A DNA stretch of 64,000 nucleotides, taken from Mesostigma viride. Lineage: Eukaryota > Streptophyta > Mesostigmatophyceae > Mesostigmatales > Mesostigmataceae. Position numbers and translations under genes: made by a program. The stretch covers positions 126,501-190,500 of the forward strand of contig RPFO01000348.1 of the NCBI GenBank assembly GCA_009746045.1. Direction: 5' to 3'. The notes under the pieces were generated by a model. The model had not been told where the DNA came from, made no database searches, and saw only the letters and a list, made by a program, of their open reading frames with translations. How positions within the stretch are numbered: the first letter of the stretch is position 1; each line of letters begins with the position of its first letter. Shown here in pieces: positions 33,530 to 44,667 of this stretch.

Positions 33530-34430
33530 CTGGGGAGGGGGAGGAGTGTTGCGGGCCCGACCCTTGGAACGGGCGCAACAATGGAATAAATAATGTATTT
33601 TGGCTTGTTGTCATATTCCCGGTAGGACTTTGGGACTCATTTCGGGACTTAATTTGGGAATTGTCCCTTGGTCAGGACTTTCGTATGGAATTATGACAGT
33701 TTGTGTGATTCGGACTAGTTATTTTGGGCCTATTCCAGCTAAGCCACGCGCTTTATGTAATCATGTACATGTGTGCCTATGATGAGCCACACTCCAGACG
33801 ATGCCTAGTTTTATTTAGTAATGCTGTGCCCATGCAGAGAGCTGCTCTCTGCTGAGATGCCACGCTCTAGTTTTTGTATAGCCATGATGATCTTCCCCCT
33901 CACAGGCATGCTCCCCCCTTACCCGGGCATAGCGTGATAGACCATGAGGGTGCGGGTGCCCTGGTGCACCTAGAGCAGGGGTAGCTTACATTCCCACCCT
34001 TGCATGAAGTAGCCTAGAATGTATTAAAAGCCATATGCCCCTTCTCAGGGCTATGTGCTACATCTACTCCCAACGGAGTGATGTTGATAATTAATTAATT
34101 AATTAATTTTGGGCCTAGGTTGATGTATGAGATCTTCGAGGAGCCGGTGCAGTCGCGCCGCGCTGCGTACTTAATAGCTGGTTGAGACCTTGTACTCATG
34201 CGTGGATTCTGTAGGCGAGGGTCGATGTTGACCCGAGGATCTTGTGTGGACTGTTTTGGAATTCTCTGGAAGGTCGGCGCCATGTCGGCGCCACTTGCCA
34301 GCTTGGTGGCAGGCCTAGGTGAAATTGGTCCGACGACGAGAGTCTCGTCCTCTTGGTTTGGAATGAAGTGTGTGAGTTGTCACCTGTCCGAACCCAGGGC
34401 ATTTTCCAACTGCATTTGGTAGCTCTATCC
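33530..34430 (+). mobile_element. LTR copy A (with polypurine tract), split by a nested insertion
   Basis: A purine run CTGGGGAGGGGGAGGAG directly precedes TGTTGCGGGCCCGACC at 33548, the layout of a polypurine tract followed by a 3' LTR. The LTR opens with an inverted repeat (TGTTGCG...CGCAACA). It is highly similar to the reverse complement of 47560-47996, apart from the 374-bp insertion at 33732-34105. Its right end was not resolved; similarity runs to about 34400. The expected internal region to the left is missing. Confidence 0.7.
33732..34105 (+). mobile_element. 374-bp retroposon nested in LTR A, with 11-bp target duplication
   Basis: Flanked by ATTTTGGGCCT at 33721-33731 and 34106-34116. 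The related LTR at 47.8 kb has a single copy of this site, so the insertion boundaries are supported by an empty-site comparison. The insert ends in a TTAATTAATT tail and contains a perfect hairpin GCAGAGAG-CTG-CTCTCTGC near 33835. No coding capacity. Confidence 0.85.
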
Positions 34431-34649
34431 TAAATGTAGGTTGGGTAGATTAATTATGTTAATCATCTTTCACCTTTGCGGCGTGCCAAATCAGAAAATT
34501 AATCATCGTGAGCCGTAACAGTGCAAAAGCCGCATCTGTTCCGTTAATCCCACTCCCATAGAGTGGTCGCGGTTAATTAACCGAGAAATCCGTAATAACC
34601 TACCCTAACATAGAATCTTTCGCACGACCCGGACGGGTTCGTTACAGGA

Positions 34650-35335
34650 CGCCAATCCTCTCGCCCTGATTCCAGCTCTCCCGCCCAGTCTACCTCCCTC
34701 GACGCAATGCTCTACACCAAATTCATCTCCCATCCCCAAGAACATGCGTATTGCCCACTCTCAGCAGTGGACTGCCCCCGCTGCTTTGGCCCAGCATGGC
34801 CAACTGGAGTTCTGCATCCTGGAAATATTTACGCTCACAAAGGAACAACGTGATGATGTCATCACGGGTTGCTGGCCCGCCGAGACGAAATTCTTTTGCC
34901 TACCCCTGCATGGCGACCAGGCCACCAAGTCCGACTGGGAATGGCTGCTTCAAATACCGGACTCTCGATCAGGCGTACTTGAAGGCCGTCATCCTGTGCA
35001 GCTACATGCGCTATGACGCATGCACAGGATTTCACCCAGCTGGGCTTCGGCCTCAAGAGCCTCTTGATGGCAAGAACGCCGACGGGCAGCCACAGCAGCT
35101 GCAGCATCCTCGCCGAGCGGCACCTCCCCGCCAGCATTATGGACTCCATCCAAGCTGCAGTGGCGGAGCAGCTGGCGCCGATGGCTGGGCAGCTCGCAGC
35201 CCTGAATGTCAAGGAGACAACCAGCGCAGGCCAGAAATCGGGAGAATCCGGCCTGAATGTGCCTGACCGCTCACTCACTGACTCTCTCGCGGTCAACAAC
35301 ATTGAAGCCAAAGTCGCACACAAGCTTTAGCCTTA
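34650..35335 (+). pseudogene. Unidentified degenerate coding remnant
   Basis: Three overlapping plus-strand frames each carry a protein-like stretch: EQRDDVITGCWPAETKFFCL near 34850, YLKAVILCSYMRY near 34980 and MDSIQAAVAEQLAPMAGQLAAL near 35140, with a stop at 35330. The frame changes suggest a frameshifted element protein (Gag- or ORF1-like). I do not recognise the family. Confidence 0.35.
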
Positions 35336-35404
35336 GTTTACCGCTACGCAAGAGCATACCACCGCCAAGGTCTCCGAGGTCACAGCCACTGTGACTGCCC
35401 GGAC

Positions 35405-35700
35405 GTGTGCTACCCTACATAGCTAGGAGGAACGGGCTCACGCCTGGGCAGCCTCGTGGTCTGTCTGTAACCTGGGGGCTGATGACTCGCAAAGATAGAT
35501 GGCAGGTAGTTATGAAGGAAACCACCCCAAGTCGGTGGGGGAAACGCGTGTGTGACCTAATTCGGCAACCATAGTGATTCGGGCCGAGGCGCCGGCAGCT
35601 CTGTAACTAGAAGCTAGATAGCTAGCTCCATCCACCCAATTCCATTTCTATCCCTTTCACGCGGAGGACTTTCACGTGATGCAGTCTACGTGTAAATACG
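35405..35700 (+). mobile_element. Third, older LINE 3'-end copy
   Basis: Diverged match to the 31200-31490 LINE tail: CGGGCTCACGCCTGGGCAGCC, AAAGATAGATGGCAGGTAGT, GTGATTCGGGCCGAGGCGCC, AAGCTAGATAGCTAGCTCC and a terminal TCACGTGATGCAGTCTACGTG. More indels than the 31-kb copies. Confidence 0.7.
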
Positions 35701-36965
35701 TAGTGCGAAGCCCACCACGACTGCTGTCACAACAACACGCCAAACAAGCCGCCTTCAAGATGGTTGAGCTAAGATTCACATTCGTGACCATGAACTCAAG
35801 AGCTCTATTAGCTAGCCATCAAAAGTTTTATTGTAAAGAGAAGGCAGCCACCAGTCCAAGAGGCAGGCAGCTCAGGACACCCACTTAAAAGATTCATCCA
35901 GTACAACAACATCGGCATAAAAAATGTAAAAGATTCCACGGGCATTGAAAATTTAATGCACACATTACTTAAAGTAAAATGATGCTTGTTTTTTGCGCTA
36001 GGATTGGCGTGCAGCGTCTGCACTCCATGTTCGGATGAAGCGGCAGCTACAGCTTTCTCTCAAGTAAAGAAGAAATCATTTCCGCCTGCCACCGCGTAAA
36101 ACCCATGCGCGCGCGCGGGAATACCACAATGTGCCAAACCGGCCCCCAAACCCATCGCCGCCGCAAAGCAAGCCTTGCATGTCCCTAGTGGGCACACCGC
36201 AAGTTCCGCGGCCGACCCACAGCAGCACTGCCGCTTGTCTCGTCCCGCCATCACCGCGCATGCCGCCAGCTGTCCCGCTTCAGGACCACATGCGCCACAA
36301 GTGTCGACTGTCCAAGGCAGATGTGCAGCCAGGAGAGACATAGGGCAAAACCATGCTGTGCAGGCGGCGAAGGGAAGGACACGCTTTGCTCGTGTTCAGG
36401 CACCAAGGCACGCTGAGTGGGCCCTAGTGAGAAAAGCCTCATGGCCTGCGGTGCGCCCCACCGTGTGCACAAGCGGCTCCCCAGCCGTCAACCGAAGGGC
36501 ACCAGCTAGGAGGGGCATGCATGTTTGCATGTATCTCGTGCCAAAATACAGCGCAATGCGAGGAGGGGCCGCCTTCTAGGCGAGCACTCTCATAAAGCCC
36601 ACCATGTGAGGGGCTGCACATGCGGGCACCACTCGCTGGCCAGTGCCACGGAGAGGTGTCGCTGGCGACAAAAAGCGGGCGCCGCAGGTGGGGCACGAGC
36701 TAACTGGCCTCATGCAGGCAATCAGGCAGGCCAGCAGGCAGGCAAGCAGGCAGCCACGGCATTTCTTTGGGCATCGTTCGGTACGACAGACTAGGCCGTC
36801 CTGTGTGTGTAGCGCATGCAGTGGGCATCCACTAGGGTTAGCCATAGGCATGCGCGCAGGTAGCCACGGGCGTCCCCTTGCACAATCACGGCCCATGGGA
36901 CGGTGGCAGGTGTGCACGCTCCTGCCATGCTGCCTGCTCCCAAGCCCCCACCCCCGCTAGCTGCG
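35701..36965. other. Non-coding stretch downstream of the glycosyltransferase gene
   Basis: No ORF with family features, array or RNA gene was recognised. The 36070-36960 part is GC-rich; some of it is likely 3' UTR of the minus-strand gene ending at 36966. A short AGGCAGGC-type repeat occurs at 36715-36755. Confidence 0.5.
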
Positions 36966-37907
36966 CTAGCTGGCGGCGGTGTTGGCCACGCATATGTCCG
37001 GTGGGTAGTCGGGGAAGGGCGCGTGCAGTGTCTTGGTGGGCGCGCATTCGTGCCAGGCCTCGCGCAGCCACTCAGGCTTCAGGTCCCCCGTCCGCTCGCT
37101 CACCAGGTCGCCGCGCTGGTAGGACATGAAGGGGGTCACCGAGAGCATGCGCGAGACGGCTGGGAAGGTGAGCCAGGTGTCCCAGTTGTAGCACGCGCCG
37201 CCCACCACGGGGCCATGGCTGAGGAAGCGCGAGTAGACGCGCTGTGCCCCTTGCCGCGTGTACACGATGGCCTGCGCGCAGCGCGCCCGCTCCGATTCCA
37301 CCAGCGTGTACCGCTTGTCCCCGTTGGCGCGCGCCGTGAACACGCCCAGGGACTTGTCCGTCCGACAGTCCGCCCAGCAGCGGCCGAGGTTGACGATGTG
37401 CCAGTCGCCGATGCTCCCCCGGCAGTTGTGCATGTATTGGATGGTGTCGGATATGCTCTGCACCGTGATGTCGCCGGCGACGTCGTCTTCAAAGACGATG
37501 AGGTAGTCTGCGGGCGAGGTATTCAAGTAGGTACCCACGCATTTCATGTGGCTCAAGAAGACACCGGCCTCTCCGATCGTGACCATTTTGCCGTCCTTCA
37601 TCTTGCCCGTCAGGTCACAGTGATATTTTTTCACGAAACCAGAGCAGTCGGCAGTACCAGTCGCGTTGTCCTTCGCCATGATGGCGGGCACAAAGAGGGA
37701 TTCTGATAACGGCAGGGGGAAGCCAGCATCTTCGAGGAATTGAGCTGCCTGTTGCCGTCTTCTGGGTGCCGTGATAATAAGCGCAGTAAACGTGGGAGTG
37801 TCGGAGATCACCTGGGCTTTCGAGAAGTCAACGGTCAACGAAGCTATGAAAACAACTACAGCAATAGCGATTGAACAGGCCTGATGCCTGGGACAAGCTC
37901 TTCCCAT
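36966..37907 (-). CDS. Family-25-like glycosyltransferase with N-terminal signal/anchor, intronless
   Basis: A single uninterrupted 313-codon minus-strand ORF. Residues 11-26 are hydrophobic (SIAIAVVVFIAS), indicating a signal peptide or type II membrane anchor and so a likely Golgi/secretory location. The domain starts with FTALIITAPRRRQQA (40-54). It then has GEAGVFLSH (112-120), matching the GExGCxxSH signature of GT25 enzymes, and VFEDDV (138-143), the metal-binding acidic motif. AQAIVYTRQGAQRV (211-224) matches the aYxxSRxGA segment, and WDTW (242-245) follows. These features fit a glycosyltransferase, but donor and acceptor are unknown. Being intronless and surrounded by mobile elements is unlike its neighbours, so retrocopying or transfer is possible. 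The ATG at 37907 is chosen because it precedes the hydrophobic segment. Confidence 0.8.
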   Translation of the reverse strand: MGRACPRHQACSIAIAVVVFIASLTVDFSKAQVISDTPTFTALIITAPRRRQQAAQFLEDAGFPLPLSESLFVPAIMAKDNATGTADCSGFVKKYHCDLTGKMKDGKMVTIGEAGVFLSHMKCVGTYLNTSPADYLIVFEDDVAGDITVQSISDTIQYMHNCRGSIGDWHIVNLGRCWADCRTDKSLGVFTARANGDKRYTLVESERARCAQAIVYTRQGAQRVYSRFLSHGPVVGGACYNWDTWLTFPAVSRMLSVTPFMSYQRGDLVSERTGDLKPEWLREAWHECAPTKTLHAPFPDYPPDICVANTAAS

Positions 37908-38620
37908 CGTATCACGCGGATAAAACAGCTAACAGAAGCGTGCTCGGAGGCAGATAGGCAGCCTGCTTAACCTATTGCCGATATGTACCATACGCCTAAT
38001 GCCTGCTTGCTGGCACGCCGTCTATAAATTCCATCGACCCCTAACTAGCTCAAAGACTATGTATATGGCATTTACAGGGGCTTGATCGGCCTCGTCAAAC
38101 AACTTGGTAGCTGGCTCGTGTGCTGGCGTTTGGGAGGTCCAAGTGGTTAACCAGCCATCACTTCATAGTCAGAATTATTTCGCATGACGGCGGGAGAAAA
38201 AATAGTGGCTCAAACCCTTTCAATGTTACATTAATGTTACCTGGCACTTCTGCGCTGGGGGCTGACATCTCAAATTTTTCCGGTGAAATGGGTGTTAGTT
38301 TATTTCCATATCCTTAAGTGTATTAAAAAACAACTTTCCGGGTAAATGGGTATTTTTTATCAACCAATAGGAATATCGTTAAGTTAAGAGGTACCACGTA
38401 TCGACCAGCTGGTTACCCACTGAGGGTAGTGTGATAGGTGAAAGGTTTAGAAGTGTATTAAAAAACAACTCTCTGCTTGGGCGCGGGTAGTTCCGGTGGG
38501 GCGCGGGTAGTTCCGGTGGCAAAACGCAGGGGAAGTGGCGCGGGGGGGGGGGAGCGGCCTCTGAGAAGTAAGGAATACTAAGCGAAAATGCCACGTAGGG
38601 GCACAAAGAGAGATTGGACT
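37908..38620. other. Upstream region of the glycosyltransferase gene
   Basis: About 700 bp without a gene. On the minus strand a TATA-like TTTATAGAC lies near 38030, about 120 bp upstream of the ATG at 37907, and could be its core promoter. Two similar segments with TATTAAAAAACAACT at 38321 and 38456 suggest a small duplication. Confidence 0.4.
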
Positions 38621-38639
38621 CACTGGCACCCCTGGCCTT

Positions 38640-38982
38640 GAGCTCACCTTTTCACAACAAGCGTGGATATGGCTCCGCACATGCATGTTATATACAATCT
38701 GGACGGTGCGAAACGATGTGGTGTTCAATAGGCGCACAGTTTTCGACAAAGCTGGGGTTCTCTCACGCTTCATTTACCTATGGAACTCCGGCATGCGACG
38801 CTATTGGATGGTTGCAAATGAACAAAACAAAATTTGGGACCCTGGCGCGGACCAGGATAAGCCCAGCCCACTTGAGATCTTTCATGACCTCATGGGCAAA
38901 AACAGGATCTTTACCCACATGCCCAATGACAACCCATTAGAAGTCCAGTGGCTTCCGTGGTCTAGTAAGGCTCCGTTTTAGC
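38640..38982 (+). mobile_element. LINE zf-RVT-type C-terminal fragment (copy 1)
   Basis: Translation shows AWIWLRTCMLYTIWTVRN, then VVFNRRTVFDKAG, MRRYWMVANEQNKIWDPG and PLEIFHDLMGKNRIFT, ending in a stop near 38980. The minus-strand sequence at 45.3-44.8 kb encodes a clear paralogue. Such segments follow the zf-RVT zinc-binding region at the end of LINE proteins. No upstream RT is present here. Confidence 0.7.
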
Positions 38983-39190
38983 CACTACTGACATCTTGAT
39001 ACCCTAGGCTTAGCAGGGATTAACTACTGGCTATATTTGGAATAAACGTACACCTATTTACCTGGAAAGAGAGACTGGACTCCATTTTAGCCACTGACAT
39101 CTTGATACCCTAGGCTTAGCAGCAGGGATACTGGCTATATTTGGAATAAACGTACACCTGTTTACCTGGAAAGAGAGACTGGACTGAATC
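38975..39190 (+). repeat. Direct repeat of about 107 bp
   Basis: TTTTAGCCACT...GACATCTTGATACCCTAG...GGAATAAACGTACACC...GAGAGACTGGACT occurs twice, at 38976 and 39084, with small indels. It directly follows the LINE fragment and may be a duplicated element 3' end. Confidence 0.75.
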
Positions 39191-39829
39191 GTATTGAGTT
39201 GCTGCAAATGAAGGGAAGAAGGGTTAGGGGAGGGGAAAGGAGTAACGACGAATCGAATGAACTGGAGACGAAAATGGGTCGTGGGATGCCCGGTACTGAG
39301 CTGTTCGAAGAATCGGCGGTGGGGGAAAAGCTGATGCGTCCGCGTAAGCTTGATGTGCCTTGTAACAGTTAAGTTAACCCAGGTATGCCACATGCTGACA
39401 TCTCAAATCACTGTGGTGTGAGGTGGTGTGTGCACCCTGCGTGCGTCGCCGCATCCCGGACGAGGAAAGACATCGAAGTCCTGGCGCCTGTCCTGGGCTG
39501 CGTGTCGGTGTCATGGATCCAGGAACTTAGGAGACGCATTAACTGGCTGTTTGCGACAAGCCCGGAGCCGGCGAGTGTGCAGGGGGGGGGCGGGGTCAGA
39601 CCCCCCCCGCCCCCCCACCCTTGGTCAGGGGGGGGGGGGGGGGTGAGGGTCCGAACCCCCCCACCCCCTGGTGTATTGGTCGAACCTGGTATTGGCCGAA
39701 CCCCCCTCTTACGAGCCGCACCAGCGACTCCGAAAGATCCTAGTCTAGCGTGGGCTACGCCTGAATGGACCCGGAATCTGCTATCCGCCAGGACTACGGG
39801 AATGTAGCCCTGAATTCTAGCTAGTACGC
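39191..39829. other. Gene-free stretch with long G and C runs
   Basis: No recognised gene. At 39581-39665 long G and C homopolymers face each other around GGTCAGACC, forming a strong inverted repeat with G-quadruplex potential on both strands. Such sequence is hard to assemble, so the exact run lengths may be wrong. Confidence 0.6.
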
Positions 39830-40346
39830 GGAATTACTAGCTAGGCCCTAAATGCACAACTAGATAAATTATGCATGTACATGGAATGCACGAAGGGCGT
39901 TAGTGCAGCCCAGATTTGACCCTGGTTTGGCAGACGAGTTTTACTCAAGTCGATTTCATTCCAAACCAAAGATGCGGAAGCCATTGCCACAGTACAAAAT
40001 TTGTCCTAGGCTGTGCAACGCCAGCGGGCCGGCTGTGGGCCAGACCTCTAGCGCCGCAACCCCTACGCAATATTAGCCATAGATTCACACATGGTATCCG
40101 CCAGTCTGGCACCCGGTACCTGGTATAGTCCCGGGTACAGACCAGTAACACACCAAACCAAAAGCAAAGCCACGGGTACCTGGGCCGACTGATGGAATAA
40201 CTCGGCCAAGTCCCCGAATCTAACATAATAACTATCGAAAGTCTCAAACAATATCAAAATGACTTTCGACTGACCAAACTAATTTATTTTAGGAATTGTT
40301 ATGCCCAAACACGGGTTAGGGCCGTAACACGCCTCCCCCTCCCCGG
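39830..40346 (-). mobile_element. 3' LTR and polypurine tract of a minus-strand Gypsy element (LTR C)
   Basis: On the minus strand a GGGGAGGGGGAGG tract (40346-40331) leads into TGTTACGGCCC at 40329, as expected for a polypurine tract and LTR start. The first 34 nt form a TGTTA...ATAACA inverted repeat like that of LTR A. Later it shares GGTTTGGAATGAA with LTR A. The far end near 39830 is approximate. Confidence 0.6.
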
Positions 40347-40650
40347 GGGACGATGGCTATCGTCCAATCGCCCGGGGGCGCACCGCAAACAACGCCTCCA
40401 CTAACATGGAAAATTCAAAAGAAAACCAAAACACAATCATAACAACGGGTGGCTGTGTACCAGCAAGAACCCATCATCATACATGCATATAATACACCAT
40501 GCAGTTATTATGAGAATACTATGTCCCGATCCCTTTTCGCCAGCGGAGCAGTAGCCAGTTCTTCTCGGTGTTGCCTCGCAGGGACAACACCAGTTGATAG
40601 TTGTCAAATGCTCCTTCGTCCCAGCACTCTCCGGCCAATCTCCCGGAAAA

Positions 40651-43003
40651 TTACTGGAATTCCTGCTGCGCGCGATGCCGCCGCAACGCGTTGTAGCCGT
40701 GCTCAGTCATGATCTCCGGGATCTTGCCGGGCCGGGGAGCTGCGACCACGTCGGCGTTGAACGCCACCTGGTAGTCATTGCGCGTCTGTTGACGCAGCGT
40801 GGACTTCTCAATCCACACATCCGGTGGCCAGTACGACAGGAAGGCCGCCATGTAGGGGAGCCGGCCGGGTGAACCTGATGAACCCCTGCTCCACATCGAC
40901 CTCCCCACACCCAGTTTCCGCGAAGTACCCGGCAGCCATGAGCAACAGCTCCTTCTGGGCCTTCTCGCTCTCGCAGTAGAACCCCGGAGCTGCAGCAATC
41001 TCAGGGAGCTGCTTCCGCATGTAGCTAGCGCCCGGGATAGGCATGAGCTTGGGATACGCAATCCGTCGCAAGTGGTGCTCAGCGCGATATTGCTGCAGAG
41101 GCGGCGGGTGCAGATCGTACGTGGAGGTAGTCCCTACTACCACCGGCTCGTAGCGGGACTCAGATGGCACCGGCGCCGGCACATGTGCGTGCAGGAGAAA
41201 GCTGACCGAGTCGAAGGTGCCTTCTCGCTGAATAAGCACGCTGGAGCCCCCACGGAAGCGCAGGCTCGCAGGGTAGTAAAACCCGGATGGCGGGGGAAGG
41301 CTCGGGCGTGGGTATCCCACGTCAATGTCGACCACAAAGCCAGCCACCGGATGCAAGGGGACAATGACCCGATTACGGGCATACGTGCCCCGTACCCATT
41401 CCTGGGCCGGTATCACGTCGGACCCGTCGCGGAGCGATCTCCTGTACCGGCATCTCTGCGGAGCGGACCAGGACAGGTTGAGGCTGCTCTGGTGCGGGCG
41501 GGGGGATAAGGGCCGCGCCCTGCTGACGCAGCGGTCGGTCGTTGGCACCTCGAACGGGTGACCGTTCGCGTTCCCGGGCTCGGCCGGGTTGTCCGGGCCC
41601 AGCGGCCGCCCCTGTCAAGTCCGAAGCTGAACCGGTGTGCTCGGCACGGTCCAGGGAACCGTGATTGTCCCTGGGGTGGAACGGCGCCTGTCGCGTCTCG
41701 CGCCGGCGTGACTCCCGCAGCTCTTCTTGCTGACGAGATTCCCGTGACGTGTGCCGGCGTCTCTCCCGCGCCCCGTGAGCGTGGTACAAGTCCTGTGCCG
41801 AGTCCCGACGTGCTTCCCACCAATCGTCACGGCGCAGCTCCGGACGCGACTCCTCGTGACGTGTCGGACGCGGCATCTCCCGTCGGGGATCCTCTTGCGT
41901 GCAATGCTCGTCGCGCCGTCGGATAGACTCGCGTGGCGTTTCATGACGTGCCGATTGTCCGCCACGCTCGTGGTGCGGGGCAGGGCGGCTCTCACCGTGT
42001 CTCTCCCCGGACCTGTCCCGCGGGGCCACCACCACACTCGGTCGACCCCGAGGACGCCCCTTATTAGTAGGGAACCTCCTGGTGCGAGCCATCACCGCCT
42101 CACCGTTGTACACAATGAGGCGGCGAGGCGGCCGTGTACCGCCGACCTGCATGCTCCGCCCAAGGGACTGTCACCATCCTCCTCAGGATCGTCACGGCGG
42201 ACCCGTGGCAGGTCGTCATCCGACCCGGCCGTCGTCAGCCAGCAGCCTGTCACCCTCGCCTTCGGGGTCATCTCCCTCCGCCTCATCCATCTTCCAGATC
42301 CTCCGGCACGCGTCCCGCAAGGACCACTCCCAGCACCCCGTGCAGAGCGCGACTCGTAGGGTAACTCTCCTAAACGCGTCCGGCAATCGGTTGCGAACGC
42401 GTTCAGGGATCAGTAGCAGCGCCAGGCGGGGGTACGCTATATATTAGAGCCTCCAGAACGTCCTGGCAGTCGCCGCAAGCACAGAGTGGCGGATGCTGCT
42501 CCCACGCCACGGCCACCACCTGGCCTTCTACCGAGGTTGTCCTCCACTCCACCTCGATCAGGAATCCCACCGGTCTGCTGATACACAGCTTGAGCTCGGA
42601 TACCGGATCTGACTTGGAACTGGGGGCGTGGTCAGGACAATAGGGTTTACAAACGAAGTCGGATTCCGCCCGCCCATTCCTCTTGCGGCGACGCCGCATA
42701 GAACCTCGTCAGAGTCATAACCGGAGACATGCCACTTAAATTCGGATAGTAACATTCTTGATTCTCCCGGGACGAGGTCTCCCGTTGCCGAATCTCCTCT
42801 TGCAGCTGAGCCTGTGCCTTCAGCTCCTGGGAGCCGCTGGCACCAGGCGTCGAGTGTCGCGGCTGGCTGATAGAAGGCCCTGCAGCCGCCTGAGCCCGCC
42901 ATATCCGCCCATCGTCATCCGTCCCCATATCCACCATGTCTGCGAACAACGAAGCGTCCTCGTCTCCCGACGGCTCCATCTGCAACCGCCAGGTGAGGGG
43001 CAC
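40651..43003 (-). pseudogene. Frameshifted AT-hook/arginine-rich coding remnant upstream of the 3' LTR
   Basis: Minus-strand coding pieces follow one another. 43003-42650 starts MEPSGDEDASLFADMVDMG (after a few residues). 42699-42403 ends ACGDCQDVLEALIYS. 42152-41373 is rich in RE/RD/RR and carries KGRPRGRP, an AT-hook core, near 42062-42039. 41548-40808 includes WVRGTYARNRVIVPLHPV and PKLMPIPGASYMRKQL. 40870-40651 ends RRHRAQQEFQ and stop. At least three frame changes are needed. No known family was recognised. It lies on the same strand as the chromodomain pol and ends about 300 bp before the polypurine tract, so it may be an extra 3' ORF of that element or a separate Gag-like remnant. Confidence 0.5.
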
Positions 43004-43222
43004 CCGGTCGGGAACAGTATCGGGACCATAGCGTCTTGTAAGAAAGCCTGTACGTCTGTCTACATATACCCACCGACCCTGTCAATATGGACATACCTGT
43101 ACATATACCTCCTGCAGGACCCAGCTGGTCCCCTACATACGTGTCCTGCAGCCCGTGGCGGCTGCCTACGTACCTAGCTTACCTGGACCTGTATGGCCCT
43201 GCATGATGAACACCTTTCTTAC

Positions 43223-43700
43223 CATCTACCGCCCTAGACTGTGTAGGGCACACCTCTTCTTGTATTCCCGTAGCAGGCGCTCACATCCGCCTAGCTCGTT
43301 CTCCGTACGCCATGAATCCTCAGAGTCGTGCTGGGTAAAACGCCATCGTACTCGGTACTGTCGCTGTCTGCTTCTCCCGCGCTGGATGTCCCGGTGGTCC
43401 ACAATCTCGGCCACCTCGTCCTCCTGTTCGCCGGTCTCGGGGTTGTATTCAACGGGGGGCGGCTGATTGACTCAGGCGACCTTGGATGGAGTTCTGGTGA
43501 TACAACTTGCATGAGCTGATCGCGGTGGAAGTTGGGGGAAGTGTTCCAGGAGCTTGGGATGTCGACCTTGAACATCACATCGCCCAGCTTCTCCAAGACC
43601 TTGTGAGGCCCCAGGAACATAGGACGGAGCTTGGTCTTGAGCTCACCTCCTACCTTCTCGGAAGGAGGAGCGTGGCATAACAAGTAGCGTGGGTAAGTAT
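43223..43700 (-). mobile_element. Ty3/Gypsy chromovirus: integrase C-terminus and chromodomain (pseudogene)
   Basis: The minus strand encodes LKTKLRPMFLGPHKVLEKLG, VMFKVDIPSSW and NFHRDQL, the SH3-like GPY/F end of Gypsy integrase. After a one-base frame change at a C6 run (near 43453) it encodes DEVAEIVDHRDIQRG, QYRVRWRF and DSWRTENELGGCERLLREY, a chromodomain. The stop is near 43224. In chromoviruses this domain helps target integration to chromatin. The rest of pol is missing: the 5' side breaks off near 43690, just before the LINE tail and the (GTT)n tract. Confidence 0.85.
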
Positions 43701-43810
43701 TAAATCTGAACATAGCCAGGGCGTAGCATGGCTGTACTCCGAGCCAAGGTGAATTAATACAGCAAAAAATAGAGACTACACTAGAGAGTTTTTGCAACCT
43801 TTTACATTAT

Positions 43811-44666
<856 letters not shown>

Positions 44667-44667
44667 G

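Noticed and set aside
34420-34640. Possible MITE with TAGGTTGGGTAG ends
   Set aside because: The two ends match only loosely as inverted repeats and no target duplication is visible.
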